From Mastigocoleus testarum BC008 (lineage in GTDB: Bacteria > Cyanobacteriota > Cyanobacteriia > Cyanobacteriales > Nostocaceae), in NCBI RefSeq assembly GCF_001456025.1, contig NZ_LMTZ01000119.1, forward strand, positions 1-64,000: a stretch of DNA of 64,000 nucleotides, in the 5' to 3' direction. Below are positions 1 to 9,772 of this stretch, one piece after another; position 1 is the first letter of the stretch; the number at the start of each line of letters is the position of its first letter. Below the pieces are notes generated by a model. The model was given only the letters and a program-made list of their open reading frames with translations, did not search any database and was not told where the DNA came from. The translations under genes were made by a program, and so were the position numbers.

Positions 1-359
1 GCGTCATGGGTCATATTCTACGACACATGCTCTACTTTTGTTCCTTCTTCTTTTTTCTTCTTACCCCGACTTACTGAGCGGATACGGTAAATAGGTAATA
101 GGTAATGGGTAATAGGTAATGGGTAATAGGTAATAATTAATAGAAAAGGAAATAAATTAAGTTTGTGCAGCGCGTACAAATTACGTTAGCGCCTAGCGAC
201 AGCGTACCGGACCCGTGGGTAGCGCAGCTATAGGTATTGCGTGTCCGTTAGCCCGCACCTGACGGTGTTCAGCGTAGCTGCGTCAACAAACGGCTCCGTC
301 GCGTACAATAGGACACATTACGTTCGTCCGTCAGGATGCGTGTCACTACGAACTACGAA
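1..359. repeat. Intergenic repeat region with heptamer tandem array
   Basis: No gene is seen. About 87-135 is a tandem array of a 7-bp unit (GGTAATA/GGTAATG), a short repeat class common in filamentous cyanobacteria. From about 165 to 345 lies a G+C-richer block built of words such as TAGCGCAGCTATAG, GGTATTGCG and GCGTGTCCGT. The same words recur near 4600-4810, 17640-17790, 51040-51260, 57510-57790 and 62390-62710, so this belongs to a dispersed repeat family. The exact unit borders cannot be set by eye. Confidence 0.7.
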
Positions 360-1070
360 TTATAAATTATGTATTCCAAAGAGATATGCCATAGCTTGGA
401 TAATACTTAGATAAAAATTTCCTTCCTTTTCACGGAATAATTGAAATGGAGAACCTGGAGTACCAAAAAATGGTCTCAATGTCCAACCTAATTGACTCCC
501 AACAAATGCATAAAGAAATAACCAGTATTGAATGATTTTACTGCGGGTATTACTTCCTTCCCCTTCCTGTTCTATAACTATTTTTGCTGATTTGTACAAA
601 AACAATATACCTATTAACCCAGTAATTGCAAACAGAATTACATTTAATAAGATTAGGAATTGGTAATTGCTGGTGCTAATCATAAAAAATAGCGTTATTG
701 GTGCAAAACTAAATAGCAAGACGCTAGTGATTGCGATCGCAGTCATGACCAAAGCAAAGTATTGACCAAAGCTTCGTTTAGAGCCAAAAATAATATTGGC
801 AAAAAACAAAGTAGGCAAACAAATTATTAAAGTAATTAAATACAATGCGGGTAATTTTACTGCTGATGCTAAGGCTTGCATCCAGCTATGATAAGCTCCA
901 ATAATTCCACCATATATAGCTAAAAACAAGGAACTACAGACTAATAAAGAAGTTATCTTAATCATTAATCTGTGTCCCTGACGGATTTCCTCTAAGAAAC
1001 CCTGACGTTCCCGCAATAAACCAGTTAATACTGCAAAATATTTTATTCCTTGAGATTCTTTATCTGCCAT
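360..1070 (-). CDS. Conserved hypothetical multi-pass membrane protein
   Basis: A 236-residue protein with about six hydrophobic segments after a charged N-terminus of about 30 residues. The hydrophobic stretches start near residues 38, 70, 105, 130 and 150, with another near 180. The arrangement resembles Yip1-type integral membrane proteins annotated in cyanobacteria, but no diagnostic motif is visible, so I name no function. The ATG is clear, although no strong Shine-Dalgarno sequence precedes it. It lies 121 bp downstream of the CruP-like gene on the same strand and could be co-transcribed with it. Confidence 0.75.
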   Translation of the reverse strand: MADKESQGIKYFAVLTGLLRERQGFLEEIRQGHRLMIKITSLLVCSSLFLAIYGGIIGAYHSWMQALASAVKLPALYLITLIICLPTLFFANIIFGSKRSFGQYFALVMTAIAITSVLLFSFAPITLFFMISTSNYQFLILLNVILFAITGLIGILFLYKSAKIVIEQEGEGSNTRSKIIQYWLFLYAFVGSQLGWTLRPFFGTPGSPFQLFREKEGNFYLSIIQAMAYLFGIHNL

Positions 1071-1191
1071 TTGATTTTATTGTTTCTTATATTTATAGGC
1101 TAACAATGAGAATTTTGCAGTATTTTTTTGATAAAGTTTTACATCTTTATTAACTATATATATTTGCAAAGATAGTTAACCTAATTGTGAA

Positions 1192-2742
1192 TCATTTACT
1201 ATCCAAATGATAATCACTTCCCGAGCCATATTTCCAAGCATCAAACCAACGACCCAAGTAATATTTGGGGACTCCCGGTAAACTGTTCAATAAGGGTTTT
1301 AACATCAAACTTAGTTTAAATAAAACCGAATAAACCCCTAAGTTGATATAATGTATTATCCAATGTAATAAAGCTCCCAAACCCACTTGAGGAAAAATTT
1401 GCAATACCAATTTGGGATGAAATATTCCGATAGTAAGTAAACTTTTTGTAAGGGCACTAAACTGGACTATATCTTGCAAAAAAGGTTTGAGTACAGATTC
1501 ACCTAGTTTTTCCATCCTTTGAAAAACAACTGATAGTAATTGGTTGATTTGTTCGGGGTTAATTTTTTGATTTGCACCCACACTCATTGCTTTTTGAAAT
1601 AACCAAGTTACTGTTAAGCTTGGCTGATAAGGTTGTAATAGTTTTAAGCCTTTGGCTGATAGTTGTTCTGTTTGCAATGCTTCTTCAATTCCTGAAGCCA
1701 AACGCGGTAGATGACGCACCATAGCCCCAAAACCCCCAAAGCTTAGGGGAGATTGACTTCCACTACTATCCCCTATCGGTAAAATTCGATCCCAAGGTGT
1801 TCTGAGGGGACTTTGACGATAGGAAGGGAAAAAGCCAAATAGCGCCCGCTTAAATTTCAATTGCGACAATTTTACACTCTGATATTCTGGCATCAGGCGT
1901 AGATAATCCTCATATAGCGTCTCTAAACTCTGACGTTGGGGATTTGTATCCATATAGGTAAACATGTAGGTCGTTCTACCATCCTTGGCTGGAAAAGCCT
2001 CCCAAAAGTACTGACACTGTTTTTGCACGGGGGTAAAAGATACAAACAAGTCGCCGGTCTTGTTTTCCGGAAAACCTTCAGCACAACTTCCCACTACTAA
2101 ACAAATTGCATCCGGTTTCTTTCCCTTCCGAGCTTGCTGTGCAATAGGTGAAAAATGTCCCATCGCATCTATCAATAGCCTGGTTTTAAATTGATTGTTA
2201 ACATTGACGCCATTGGGATGAACTACAGCATCGACAAAAGATGTACTTTCAAACAATTTTCCTCCAGCCTTTAAAAACTTTTGTTTTAAGGTTTCTAGTA
2301 AGTACACCGGGTACACCCCAATATTAAGAACCCCTTTAACCCAAATATCTGGACTACCTTGAAAGCCAACCCTTGCTGGATTGTATTCGGTAACGATAGC
2401 TGTTTCCAATTCTTCCTTAGTGAGTAAATTTAATTGTAAAAATACTTCTAATTCCTGGCGAGATATATTCCACTCCTGCTCTCTACCTTGTAAAGTACCG
2501 CGTTCAATTATCGCTACTCGCCAACCTTGCATAACTAAAGCACAACCGATTAAAATGCCTAATGTGCCACCAGAAATCACAACATCCCAGCTTACTTGTT
2601 CTAAGGGATGTGGATTTTCCTTCACTACCATTGGCACGGGTGCGCTACCTTCCCTGATGGATTTTAATACGCGATCGCCTTGGCGTAACTTTCCTAAAAT
2701 ATCGCCTGGTAATGTCTTGAGAACTTCTTCTGTTAAAGTCAT
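1192..2742 (-). CDS. cruP: CruP-like FAD-dependent oxidoreductase (lycopene cyclase family)
   Basis: A 516-residue flavoprotein with an N-terminal Rossmann dinucleotide-binding motif (ISGGTLGILIG, about residues 56-66) and an acidic residue ending strand 2 (VAIIERG). The following text (REQEWNISRQELEVFLQL, then FNP-like NPARVGF and a LNIGVYPVYLLET segment) matches what I recall of the CruA/CruP family. The extra N-terminal LPGDILGKLRQGD segment favours CruP over CruA. CruA is a lycopene cyclase in cyanobacteria; CruP is its paralogue, conserved into chloroplasts, with a proposed role in carotenoid metabolism under oxidative stress. The family call is firm; CruP versus CruA is an inference. 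Confidence 0.72.
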   Translation of the reverse strand: MTLTEEVLKTLPGDILGKLRQGDRVLKSIREGSAPVPMVVKENPHPLEQVSWDVVISGGTLGILIGCALVMQGWRVAIIERGTLQGREQEWNISRQELEVFLQLNLLTKEELETAIVTEYNPARVGFQGSPDIWVKGVLNIGVYPVYLLETLKQKFLKAGGKLFESTSFVDAVVHPNGVNVNNQFKTRLLIDAMGHFSPIAQQARKGKKPDAICLVVGSCAEGFPENKTGDLFVSFTPVQKQCQYFWEAFPAKDGRTTYMFTYMDTNPQRQSLETLYEDYLRLMPEYQSVKLSQLKFKRALFGFFPSYRQSPLRTPWDRILPIGDSSGSQSPLSFGGFGAMVRHLPRLASGIEEALQTEQLSAKGLKLLQPYQPSLTVTWLFQKAMSVGANQKINPEQINQLLSVVFQRMEKLGESVLKPFLQDIVQFSALTKSLLTIGIFHPKLVLQIFPQVGLGALLHWIIHYINLGVYSVLFKLSLMLKPLLNSLPGVPKYYLGRWFDAWKYGSGSDYHLDSK

Positions 2743-2952
2743 ATTAGTTTTTGTTAAGTAAGTTTACTTATTTTTATCCTACGCTAACTGAATCTTCTAA
2801 CTGCAACATCTGCCAATATAAATGTTATTTTCCAACTAAACTAAAAAGTAAACTCAGTATTAAACATCAATCAAATTACCTAATATAATTCACATTAATA
2901 TATAAATTTGAGAACGTGATGTATATTCATGTGTAAGTTTCATGAGTAAATC

Positions 2953-4490
2953 ATGAGTCAATCTGATAGCTTGAGAGTTGCTATTGATGTTAATCCGCCT
3001 TGCATATCATTGGAAACGACTGTAGCTGAAGTCGTTTTGAGAATGAATCAAGGTTCCCTACCCAGGTTACGAAAATCTTCGATACTGGAAGAAAAATCGA
3101 CTCAAAAACGTTATAGTTATGCGCTGGTTATGGGTGATGGCGAACTTCGAGGTATTCTTACCGAACGTGACATTGTTCGTCTTGCAGTCCAAAATCTTGA
3201 TTTCGAGGGTACTCCAGTTAATCGGGTTATGAGTTCCCCCGTTAAGACTCTCCTGTTTCATCATATAGATTCTTCCCTTGCGGTAATAAATTTCTTCCGT
3301 ATCCATCGCATACGTCACCTTCCCATACTTGACAAACAAGGGAATTTGATGGGAACCGTCACACCAGAAAGTATTCGCGCAACGATGCAGTCAACTGATT
3401 TATTACGGCTAAGAACGGTAGAAGAATCAATGACTGGAGAAGTGGTTACTGTTTCTTCTAACGCAACTATCATCACCGCAGTTAGTTTAATGTTAAAAAA
3501 TCAGGTGAGTTGTGTAGTAATCATTGAAAATCAAGGGATAAATATATACTCGGCTGGGATTATTACCGAACGAGATTTGAAGTTAGTTCGTGAAATCTTT
3601 ACTAATTTTCTGGTACGCAAACAAACTGATGAAGAATTACGGCAATATCAACATCATTTGGAAAGCTTAGTTGACTTGAGAACAAAATTGTGGAGAAGAA
3701 GTGCCGCATGCTATCAGCACCTATATGAGAATACCCCAGTAATGCTGCATTCAATAAATATTAAAGGGGAACTGGTCAGTGTTAGTAATATGTGGTTGCA
3801 CAATCTTGGCTATGAACATCACGAAGTTATAGGACGTAAATATCTTGAATTCCTAACTCAGAAATCACAACAATACGCACAACAAAAATTTCCAGAATAT
3901 TTACAAAATGGTATTTGTATAGATATTCCTTATCAAATGGTTTGTAAAAATGGTAAGGTCATTGATATTTTACTTAGTGCAATCGCCCAAAAGGATGAAA
4001 CTGGTCAAATTGTCCGTTCATTAGCTGTTATGACTGATGTTACAGAACGTAATATTGCAGAAAAAGCTCTTCAGGAAAGCGAGCAACGTTTTCGGCGAAT
4101 GGCTGACGCTGCACCTGTTTTGATTTGGAGTTCGAGAGCAGATAAATTTTGTGACTATTTGAGCAAGGGATGGCTGGATTTTACTGGACGCACTTTAGAA
4201 CAAGAAATGGGTGATGGCTGGACAGAGGGTGTTCATCCAGATGACTTAAAACGCTGTTTGGATACTTACCTGTTGATTTCCTGAAAATTGATGGAAAATT
4301 CATTAGAGATATTTCCCAAGATCCCACAACCTATGCAATTGTGGAATCTATTAACCATGTTGGACATGTGATGGGTTTAGAAACCATTGCGGAAAATATT
4401 GAGAATATACAAACTATTCATATGCTACAAAATATTGGTGTTGATTATATCCAAGGATTTGCTGTTGCACAGCCAAAACCTTGGATATAA
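2953..4490 (+). pseudogene. CBS-PAS-(GGDEF)-EAL signalling gene with large internal deletion
   Basis: The first frame (2953-4284, 443 codons) encodes paired CBS domains (about residues 15-215), a coiled linker and PAS domains (about 245-370 and 378-440). It breaks off inside the last PAS, just after the usual VHPDD motif. From 4263 a different frame encodes the C-terminal quarter of an EAL phosphodiesterase domain (YLPVDFLKIDG, YAIVESIN, LETIAE, GVDYIQGFAVAQPKP) and stops at 4490. The rest of the PAS, any GGDEF domain and the catalytic start of EAL are missing. A deletion with a frame change, joined near 4263-4265, explains this. A CBS-PAS fragment could still be made, but not the c-di-GMP domain. 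The N-terminus resembles the kinase at 58339-61677. Confidence 0.85.
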
Positions 4491-4847
4491 GGAAACAGCA
4501 AACAGGTAACCAATAACTGGGGATTGGGGATAGCACTGCGTGCCACCTTGCGGCATATAGCGACTGGGGATTGGGGATAGAAACTCATTACTATGCGCAA
4601 TACCTAGAGCTTTTATGGCGACGGCAGAGTCTCTAGCTATAGCTGCGCTACCTACGGAACTGCTACCTTGCGGTTAAGCCTTACGGCAGAGCCTATGACT
4701 ACGTCACCTTACGGATTCGGCGACGACAAAGCCTCTTGCTGCGCTAACGTCGTCAGACGCGTGCATTCGTCTTTAGACGCGTCCAAACCGGTACGCTTAC
4801 GCTAGGCGCTAACATTACTTCTTACTCCTTACTTCCGCGTAGCGTTA
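4491..4847. repeat. Intergenic block of dispersed repeats
   Basis: No gene. About 4515-4590 carries GGGGATTGGGGATAG twice around a GCACTGCGTGCC...GCGGCATAT segment. An inverted relative of this segment lies at about 52175-52265, upstream of the thioredoxin gene. Positions 4692-4804 are nearly the reverse complement of 62449-62562. The rest is made of the TAGCG/CGTAGG-type words found in the other repeat blocks. Confidence 0.75.
4692..4804 (-). repeat. Dispersed ~113-bp repeat, copy A (inverted relative to 62449)
   Basis: Reading the minus strand from 4804, the sequence runs CTAGCGTAAGCGTACCGG, then TCTAAAGACGAATGCAC, then GACGACGTTAGCGCAGCAAG, ending GTGACGTAGTCATAGG. The plus strand at 62449-62562 is the same apart from a few substitutions. 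I see no coding capacity. Confidence 0.85.
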
Positions 4848-5807
4848 TCAGTTGGGTTTTTTGGCGATAATTGTTCGATGTCGGGGATCGCTTGCAACTG
4901 TTACTGGCTCTTTAAAACCAACCGAGTGTAATGTTTCCTCAATATCAAAGGTGTAATAATCATCGCTCCAAGGTTCTGTACTTTTCATTAATGTAAACAG
5001 TACCGGTGGGAGGTTTTGAATTACGGGAGACTTGGGGTTATTATCTACCAAAGCAATACAACCACCCGGACGCAACAAACGTAAAACTTCTTGAAAAATT
5101 TGCTTGCTAGCAGTTCCAGGGAGTTCGTGGGTGACAAATTGTAGAGTTACTAAGTCAAAGGAATCATCTGGAAGTCCTGTGTTTTCTGCTCGGGCGTGCA
5201 ACCATTGAGATATTTCACCTTTAACATCTATTTCTTTGGCAACGGCTAGCATATAAGGGGATAGATCTAAGCCAACTGTACGAACGGCATCGGTTTGCTT
5301 ATCTTGATAGTAGCGATGTAAGGTCAAAGTCGAAATACCCACCGAACAACCAATATCTAAAATATCTTTAACTTGCGGGGGATGATATTTTGAATTTGCT
5401 AGAACCTGATGGAAACTCGATCTCAATCGCTCTTGAGCAACTTCCCAAGTCAAATCTTTTTCTTTTGGCCAAACTCTCAATCCCATTGAATAGGTAGCGC
5501 TGGGAGCTTCAAAAGCAGCTTTCCAGCACAGGTTACCTTCAGGGTAAGCGTGGAAAGGTACTTGATAGTAATCTGGGTAAACTACATCTGGGTTTATAAC
5601 TTCCCCTAACTTTTCTTTGATTCCCGATGCTTGGAATTTTTCGTAGTTTTCCCGCCAGGGAACACCCTTCTTCTCGGCAGTTTTTATTATTACTTGCCTT
5701 GCTTGATGTTTCATCAGGGCATAGATTGGTTTGGTCTGGATCATTAAGTTGACGCAGCGCGATAGCAAGTCTTCACCAGCCCAGTCAGGTTTAAGTTTTG
5801 CGTTCAT
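4848..5807 (-). CDS. Class I SAM-dependent methyltransferase
   Basis: About 319 residues. The central part holds a Rossmann methyltransferase fold: motif I DIGCSVGIS (about residues 155-163), an acidic residue after strand 2 in VGLDLSPYML, ARAENTGLPDDSFDLVT for the adenine-binding and motif IV region, and LRLLRPGGCIALVDNNP for post-motif IV. The N-terminal 130 residues (helical, then PDYYQVPFHAYPEGNLCW) match cyanobacterial ubiE-like methyltransferases of unknown substrate. The ORF can also open at a TTG one codon earlier; I chose the ATG at 5805-5807. It stands alone between repeat-rich spacers. Confidence 0.85.
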   Translation of the reverse strand: MNAKLKPDWAGEDLLSRCVNLMIQTKPIYALMKHQARQVIIKTAEKKGVPWRENYEKFQASGIKEKLGEVINPDVVYPDYYQVPFHAYPEGNLCWKAAFEAPSATYSMGLRVWPKEKDLTWEVAQERLRSSFHQVLANSKYHPPQVKDILDIGCSVGISTLTLHRYYQDKQTDAVRTVGLDLSPYMLAVAKEIDVKGEISQWLHARAENTGLPDDSFDLVTLQFVTHELPGTASKQIFQEVLRLLRPGGCIALVDNNPKSPVIQNLPPVLFTLMKSTEPWSDDYYTFDIEETLHSVGFKEPVTVASDPRHRTIIAKKPN

Positions 5808-5904
5808 CAATTAAATCGTAACAGCAAGACAACTCCCTTATTTTAAGATTGAGATTCATGGGAATATTCAAACAACAATTGAAAAAATAATTCTTTACTT
5901 GTAG

Positions 5905-5924
5905 GGGCGCACCAACGTGCGCCC
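5905..5924. repeat. Perfect 8-bp-stem hairpin, dispersed-repeat type
   Basis: GGGCGCAC, loop CAAC, GTGCGCCC. The flanking TAGG/CCTA adds partial pairing. It lies about 100 bp upstream of the methyltransferase start. No T-run follows, so it is more likely a dispersed palindromic repeat than a terminator. Confidence 0.6.
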
Positions 5925-6102
5925 TAATGATTAAAATGCTTCTACTACTACACCACATTAATTTTGATAGGTAAATTAAGGTTCGTAGTAGCGCTTTAGC
6001 GCTTTAATATCAAGACTTTACCGGGGCTATTAGCGTTAGCGTGTCCATCAGGACATAGCCCAACTACAAAACCCTCAGAACTTATGTGGTGGAGTACTAC
6101 TT

Positions 6103-7981
6103 CTAATTTTGAACCTTCTGGAATTTACGACCTTCACTTGAGGCAATCGCTCTCCTAGTTATTTAACATGGGTGATGATCCCAATTAATTTATCTTGTTG
6201 TCGTAAAGATTCTAGAATTTGGTGAACAGTTTCTAATGTTTCTCCATCCAAAGTACCAAATCCCTCATCCAAAAGTAAGCTACTTCTAGTTTAACTTTTT
6301 GATTGTTGTAGTCTGCGATTTGTTTTTGCCAGGTTTTTTGATGCTTGGAATTATCCAGGGCATGCTTAAAACTTTCTTCAGTAAATTCAGAACTGACAAG
6401 TGCAGCTTGCCAATTTTGTTCTAATTCTGACTTTCTGATGGCTGTTTCTTCTGCGGATTTACTCGCTTCTTTATCCTTTGTTTCGTACTGAATTACTGTT
6501 TTATCAGCAACTTGATAAGATTCGTTAGCTTTTTGGAGTTGTTTTTCAAGCTTTTGTTTATCTTTTTCTAATTCAGCTTTTAAGTCCGCACAAGTTTTAC
6601 CACCGGTAAGCTCGTGAAGTTTGATTTCAACTTCCTGTAATTGTTTTTCCCGACGTTCTACTTCTTGGTTTACGTCGTAATATTCCAATAATGCTGTTTT
6701 ATGAGCATTTCTGTCAGCTTCTAAAATTTGTTCGGCTTGGATAAATATTGCAGCTAGGTCTTTTTTCTTTGCTAATTCAGCTTTTTCGGCTTGTTTTTGA
6801 GTATCTTGCAATTTAATTTCAGTCTGTTCTAATGATTTCTCTAGTTTGAATAAATTTTCTTGTCTCGTTGACTGATTTTTCTTATTCCTTTCTAGTTTTC
6901 CCTGATATTGTTGTCTTTGTTGTTCGTAATTTTCGGCAGATTTGAGAGCTTCTTCTCGTATTTTTATTTGAGGTGCTATTTTTTGCTGATGGACTTTTAT
7001 TTGTTCGAGTTTTTGCTTGTGTTTTTCTAATTCCTGTTGAGCTTGGTTTAAGTATTTTTCTACTGAAATAACAGCAGCTTGAGCTTTTTTATCCTCATCT
7101 CTTGCTGCTTTTAGCAAAGCATAATTATCCTTAATTTGGTCAGCTGCTTGCACTTGTTGTAATTGCAATATCAAATTCTCAATTTCTCTATCTTTAACAC
7201 ACAGTTTACTTAAATCATTTTGTAATTGAGACAGACGTTTAATATTTTCAAATAATTTCTCTGCTCGATCTAATTCCTGTTGTGCTTTTAATACTTTTTC
7301 TGTTAACAGAGGTGTTTCCTTTTCAATTGCTATTAAGTTCTGCTTTTTCTCTGTAATTTCAGAATCGCTAGGTATTTCTAAATCATTTTGCTGATTTTCT
7401 AGGATTTTATATTTACCTCTAAATATTTTTGCTTTTTCGCTAGCTTGCTTTCGCGTCCTTTCAAAAACTTCAAAACCAGCTAATTTTCGTAATATTGCAC
7501 GACGCTTATCTTTTCTTCCTTTGATAAACCTATCAAGCTTACCTTGGGGTAATAAAATGATCCGTGTGAACTTTTTAAAGTCCATTCCCAAGATTTCTTC
7601 TACCCGCTTGGTGACAGCTTTTTCTTTAATCTCTAACTTTTCCCACTTATCATGATTTAGTTTCTCCAACACAACATCATTTTTTGCGGTTTTACCGCAG
7701 TTATACCAAGTTCGAGTGACTCTATATTCTACCTCTGGCACCTCAAATCGAAAACTAACTTTAAGATTATCCCTACATTGACTCACTATTTGACTAGCTT
7801 TTGCATTCTTACCGAAACGCGGCACATTACCGTAAAGTGCAAATGTAATAGCATCTAGTAGGGAAGTTTTACCCGCACCCGTCGGTCCTGTAATTGCGAA
7901 TAAGTCCAGTTTGGAAAAATCTAAAGTTTGACGAGAACGAAAACTGGTGAAATTTTCTAATTCTAATTCAAGTGATCGCAT
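6103..7981 (-). pseudogene. sbcC: sbcC (exonuclease ATPase subunit) with internal deletion and nonsense change
   Basis: SbcC/Rad50 is the SMC-like ATPase of the SbcCD nuclease, which opens hairpins and processes DNA ends. The N-terminal half is intact: MRSLELELENFTSF start, Walker A GPTGAGKTS (about residues 31-39), Q-loop region, then coiled coil to about residue 560. The reading frame then changes near 6285. In the other frame the true C-terminus is visible: Walker B and D-loop LLLDEGFGTLD, then GIITHVK, an in-frame stop at 6159-6161 where GAA is expected, and LGERLPQVKVV. The zinc hook and second coiled-coil arm, several hundred residues, are gone. The protein cannot form a working head. 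The start overlaps the end of the sbcD remnant by 14 bp. Confidence 0.9.
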
Positions 7982-8396
7982 TGTTCATCTCCTGATGTAA
8001 TTGTTTAAATGCTTCTAAAACTGCTGTTGGTACTTCTTCTATCCCTTTGGTATAGGAATAATAATTCTGGAATTCTTTGACAGCATCGAATTTATAGTCT
8101 TCTTGCAATTCAACTCGTTTTTTTGGTTCAACTTTTGGGTAGCTAGGTTCAACAATCAAAGCTTGGGGACAAAGCTTACGTACCATTTCTGCTAAACCCA
8201 TTTTGGAAATATTTAGTTTTACAACCACTTTTAAAAATCCTGGATGTTCCCCTTGAGCTTCTAAAGTTTCTTCTAAATTATCTTCATTACGTTCAATGAC
8301 TTTTAAAGGTTTCTAACAAGGAATAGATATAAATTCAACTTTAGCCGGACGTCCAGGTTCTGCTTCAACTAAATTAAATCCTTTTTCTTCTTCTGC
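7968..8396 (-). pseudogene. sbcD: C-terminal remnant of sbcD nuclease subunit, broken by an in-frame TAG
   Basis: The translation EEEKGFNLVEAEPGRPAKVEFISIPC, then TAG (8313-8315), then KPLKVIERNEDNLEETLEAQGE and a KLNISKMGLAEMVRKLCPQAL tail matches the C-terminal half of cyanobacterial SbcD. The Mre11-type phosphoesterase domain is absent: upstream of about 8396 the frame runs into sequence I assign to nurA. The piece downstream of the stop could be translated from 8228, but it holds no catalytic residues. Confidence 0.75.
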
Positions 8397-9271
8397 TTTT
8401 AAGTGACCGATTTCCTCGCAAATACTCCACAAACGACGCATTAAAGCTTCTGCGGTTGAAGGTGCATTTCTCCCTAACCAATTTAGCATTTCCGTTTGTA
8501 CCAGCTTTCTGCGGATTTCTGGTTTATTATCCAAATGCGGTTTCACTGGTAGGTAAACCAATTCTGCTTTATTTCCCCATGGACAGGGAATAAATGTTTC
8601 TTTTGGTGCTTTTTGGTTACCTCCAAATCCTAAAATGCGATGGACTAAAATGCGATCGCATTTAGCTGTATGTCTATTTCTATCTACAACTACTGCACCA
8701 ACAGCAATAGTACCAAAGACACATAATTTACAGTGTTTCCACTACCACCGACTAATACCAAATTCGATTCTTAAAACCCCTTTATATTTTTTGGGATTTC
8801 CTCCCACACTTCCCCTCTCAAGGGTAGGTATTTCGTATTTGGTCATTTTTTGGACGTTTTAGGCGATGTTTAAATCCTGAAACGACCAAACCACGTTAAG
8901 CAGTTGATAATTTTCTCAACTATTTCTGCAATACCAAAAAACCTACCCTTGAGAGCCACACTTCCCTCTCTCATTCTGAAAAGAGGTAATTAACCCAGAT
9001 TTAGTATAAGGCTGCATCCATACGGCGACGACCATCAATAAAAACTAGTTTTTTTTGGTAATTCGGGTGGAACCCTTTTCTTACTGAAATCACTCCAGTT
9101 TGTTTCCTCTACACTATGGTCGACCTCACTCTCAGATGAAGAGAGTTCCTGTATTTCAATGGGAGGTTGATAGTCAGTACTCCAAGGGTCGAGTCGAAAG
9201 TTATTTTCTAGCCAAAAATAAAGTGACACATCAGTTTTTGCCCCCTTTTCCCCTTTTCCAAAATATTCCAA
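8397..9271 (-). pseudogene. nurA-like 5'-3' nuclease relic, fused by deletion to sbcD and split by a MITE
   Basis: Read on the minus strand from 9271. An acidic N-terminus comes first (ENNFRLDPWSTDYQPPIEIQEL). An A8 run (T8 at 9049-9056) shifts the frame; past it comes LVFIDGRRRMDAAL, which resembles the NurA active-site motif (FVDG.RR..A). An insert of about 256 bp (8753-9009) follows, then LVGGSGNTVNYV, a second frameshift, FGTIAVGAVVVDRNRHTAK and DRILVHRILGFGGN. The last part, YLPVKPHLDNKPEIRRKLVQ, runs into sbcD. Removing the insert and shifts gives one continuous protein. The NurA identity rests on motif recall only. The neighbours (sbcD, sbcC) fit a DNA-end repair operon. Confidence 0.6.
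8753..9009. mobile_element. MITE-like insertion in the nurA relic
   Basis: About 256 bp with imperfect 14-bp terminal inverted repeats (TAATACCAAATTCG against TTATACTAAATCTG, 10 of 14 matching) and TA at both edges, as expected for Tc1/IS630-type miniature elements. Inside is a perfect 15-bp inverted repeat (CTCTCAAGGGTAGGT at 8815-8829, complement at 8941-8955). There is no coding capacity. Removing it reconnects the NurA-like reading frame, which supports the borders to within a few bases. Confidence 0.65.
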
Positions 9272-9772
9272 GTATTTATTGAATTAAAATAACACGTATA
9301 TTTACTATAGCTTATTTGCTGTATACATTGATCGTCAAATCATAATTAAAATATTGTTGAAAACTTTAATTTTTTTTCTATCTATGAAATTATGAGTTTT
9401 TTTATATCTAATAATACTTTAAATCATCGAAATATCATCAATATGTGGTATTGTATTACCCCTGCGTTGCATGCTTATGAGCTTTAGCCGAAAGTTTTGT
9501 CAGTTCCGATTATGAATTTTGGTGAAATGTTTGAAATAGCAAGTTTTAAATTGAGTGGAATCGTTTTGATTTTTTCTTTGTGTTGACTAATATATCCAAT
9601 CTATGTTGACAAGTTATGACTACAGGTTTAATCAAGCTATCTTAAAAATTTAAGGTTCCTAATGTGACACTTTAAAATGCAGAATATAAGATTTAATGGT
9701 TATCAATGATTATTAGTGATTATTGCCTGATGGAGAAGTAGTAAGTATGTGTAACCCATCAAACTACCACAA
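9272..9772. other. A+T-rich intergenic region
   Basis: About 500 bp between the divergent nurA relic and the P-loop gene. It is strongly A+T-rich and no ORF, hairpin or repeat stands out. It presumably contains the promoter of the downstream gene. Confidence 0.6.

Noticed and set aside
87..135. Short regularly repeated sequence that might suggest a CRISPR array
   Set aside because: Units are 7 bp and contiguous, without spacers. It is a heptamer tandem repeat, as at 47691-47726.
2381..2761. 126-codon plus-strand ORF opposite the CruP-like gene
   Set aside because: It overlaps the conserved FAD-binding region of the real gene and shows no protein-family features.
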